From the NCBI RefSeq assembly GCF_020509005.1, contig NC_063021.1, forward strand, positions 1,302,001 through 1,366,000: 64,000 nucleotides of DNA, written 5' to 3'. Positions within the stretch are counted from its first letter, which is position 1; the number at the start of each line of letters is the position of its first letter. Position numbers and translations under genes: made by a program. The DNA comes from Fulvia fulva (taxonomy: Eukaryota > Ascomycota > Dothideomycetes > Mycosphaerellales > Mycosphaerellaceae). The notes under the pieces are model-generated. The model did no database searches and was not told where the DNA came from. It saw only the letters and a list, made by a program, of their open reading frames with translations. This document shows positions 62,452 through 64,000 of the stretch, piece by piece.

Positions 62452-62455
62452 CTAT

Positions 62456-64000
62456 ACGTAGTATCGGCTACAAACCTCTCGTCTTACTACGAGAGAGCTA
62501 AGTATTCTTACGCTAGAGCGTCGTAGGCGCGACGGGCGCGTAACGTAGGCGAAGCTACGGTAAATAGAGGACTACTAGTAAAACGGGTATAAAAACTATC
62601 CGACGAGCGTATACTCGTATCGGGAGCGAGTCCCTCTTCTTTCTACGTATAAGAAGGGCGCGGAACCGTAGCCTATACGCTCGATAGGACACCTCTAGTA
62701 TAAGTATAGAAGTTTTACCTCCGGAGACCGTAAACCGAACGGGCTAAGCGACGAACATTAGACGAGCGGACTATAGAACAATAACTAAGCGGACTATACG
62801 ACGGCGTCGAGCGGACTACGAAACAATCTAGTATTTACTAGCGGGTAATACGGTAGGTAGGTAGACACGCGACGAAGCCTATAAGGGCCTATTAAGTACC
62901 CGGTATAGGAACGAGGGTTTTGCCTAAGGTACTACCTATCCCGCTATATAACGTACCTAGCCTAATATAATATATTACGACGAGGAAAAGACGATAGCCT
63001 AATTAAGGAAAAGACGGCTATTAGGATAGGGAAAAGACGTATAATATAAGTAAATTAGTTCTATAATCGGGGAGGATCGAGGGTAGGGTAATAAGGAACT
63101 TTATATTAGTTAGTAGGTAGAAACGTAAGGAGTACGCTACCCGGCGTAGTATATACCCCGAGCAAACCTACGAGGTATAGACGGCCGCTTTCTAAAGATA
63201 GGCTACGGTAACGCGAAGGGCGTTAAAACCTAGGGCGTAGTATATACTAGTAGCGACGGCTAATACTATCTATATAGCCCGAGAGGACGGATACGTATAT
63301 CGGTTAATAGAGAGTACTAAAGGGCTTAGGCCTATAGAGGTAGATATTAGCTTAAGGAGTAAATATAGAGGGAGGGTATAGAGGGAAGCTTTTACTTCGG
63401 GCTAACCTCTCGAAACGAGGCTATACGGTAGTACTAGATAAGTAGGAAAGCGCGGTTAAGACTTATTACCTTATCTCGTAGCTAGCTTACTAAATACAAT
63501 TCCTTCCTTACCTAATATATAGCGACTTAACCGAGACTAACTACCGCTAACTCGAAGCGGCGCTCGAGGTATATAACGAATAGGTAGCGCGATACGGGGT
63601 AGTCTTCGTACCTAAGAAGTACTAGATAATCTACCTTACGAGGACCCCGAAGAAGTATAACCTCTAAGCTACGATCGAGGCCGGGACCGGCGTAAGCTAG
63701 ATTACTCTATAGCTATCTATCCGGGTCCTAGGATTCTAAGTAGATACGTAACTCCGGTAGTACGCCTATCTAAAGTAGCTCCGGTAGCGGGGAGACTAGA
63801 ATAAAGCCTTAGTTATACGCCTCGCGGCCTCGATATAGGGCGTAGCCTTCGTAAGGGTACGCTAGCTATATAGCTCTATTGTCGGACCGGCGATTATCTT
63901 TAGGGTACTAGTCTAGTATCTATCCTACGCGACTAGCTAGATAAAGTAGATTCAAAACGTATAGAACGAATATTTACGTAGGGCGACCGGGGTATACCGT
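62456..64000. other. RIP-altered DNA, unidentified, running to the window edge
   Basis: About 1.5 kb with the same CpA-poor composition. It is purine-rich on the plus strand, so a coding element may lie on that strand, perhaps a LINE ORF1 or a gag, but no motif can be read. It may be a further nested element that truncates LINE copy C. Confidence 0.4.

Larger units (their letters stand above)
60319..62455 (-). mobile_element. RIP-ruined LINE copy C, ORF2 part
   Basis: Continues the LINE interrupted by Gypsy B. Alignment by eye: around 61,690 CTAGGCTAGAATGTTT matches the intact LINE at 41,578, and 62,340-62,400 matches 42,245-42,300. A surviving reverse frame at 62,227-62,451 encodes an RT-approach remnant (KLKGRKALGLDRI, then YYPKPYRESIIVVLRK). 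Similarity stops at about 62,455, so this copy is 5'-truncated or interrupted there. Confidence 0.8.

Noticed and set aside
28371..64000. Centromere or AT-isochore
   Set aside because: Every large part resolves into transposon copies; no satellite array is seen. A pericentromeric site cannot be tested from this window.
1..64000. tRNA, rRNA and CRISPR arrays
   Set aside because: I looked for cloverleaf-like boxes, conserved rRNA stretches and regularly spaced repeats and saw none; a dedicated scan was not possible.

Overview
The window is nuclear DNA of a filamentous ascomycete. Genes carry short introns (about 49-135 nt, GT/CTAAC/AG type, one possible GC-AG). Proteins such as Gwt1, Npr2, Dug1 and a PARP-E2 fusion have fungal character, and the repeats show a textbook repeat-induced point mutation (RIP) pattern, CpA to TpA. 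The gene content and RIP style suggest Dothideomycetes, perhaps a Mycosphaerella relative; this is an inference and not proven here.

Positions 1-28,370 are a compact gene block with normal base composition. In order: an edge-cut Ser/Pro/Thr-rich protein (-), GWT1 (GPI-anchor inositol acyltransferase, +), a signal-peptide multi-pass membrane protein (+), NPR2 (GATOR1/SEACIT amino-acid signalling, +), a small orphan (+), a protein kinase (+), a short-chain dehydrogenase (+), a membrane-anchored polysaccharide deacetylase (-), the Cys-Gly dipeptidase DUG1 (+), an aldehyde dehydrogenase (+), a SIMPL-domain protein (-), a fungal transcription-factor-like protein without a visible zinc cluster (-), a Baeyer-Villiger-type flavin monooxygenase (-) and a large PARP/UBE2Q-type E2 fusion (-). 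These are mostly housekeeping or metabolic. The regulator next to the monooxygenase could be a small functional pair.

From about 28,370 to 64,000 there is no host gene, only nested transposable elements. Most of this is saturated by RIP: CA and TG dinucleotides almost vanish while CG and TA remain. I resolve five layers. (1) RIP-ruined Tad1-like LINE copies (about 28,515-32,048 and 53,065-62,455, interrupted). (2) Two RIP-ruined Ty3/Gypsy elements inserted into those LINEs, each with equal-length LTRs and a perfect 5-bp target duplication (32,054-38,925, CCTAG; 53,167-60,318, AATCC). (3) A moderately RIPped LINE fragment in the opposite orientation (46,095-46,584). (4) A nearly intact two-ORF LINE with a 14-bp target duplication (40,073-44,941). 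(5) A recent chromodomain Gypsy element (46,585-52,798) with nearly identical LTRs but several TAG interruptions.

The island is therefore a stratified record: old elements fully mutated, younger ones lightly touched or spared. Exon models were built by eye from splice signals and frame continuity; no transcript evidence or database search was available.
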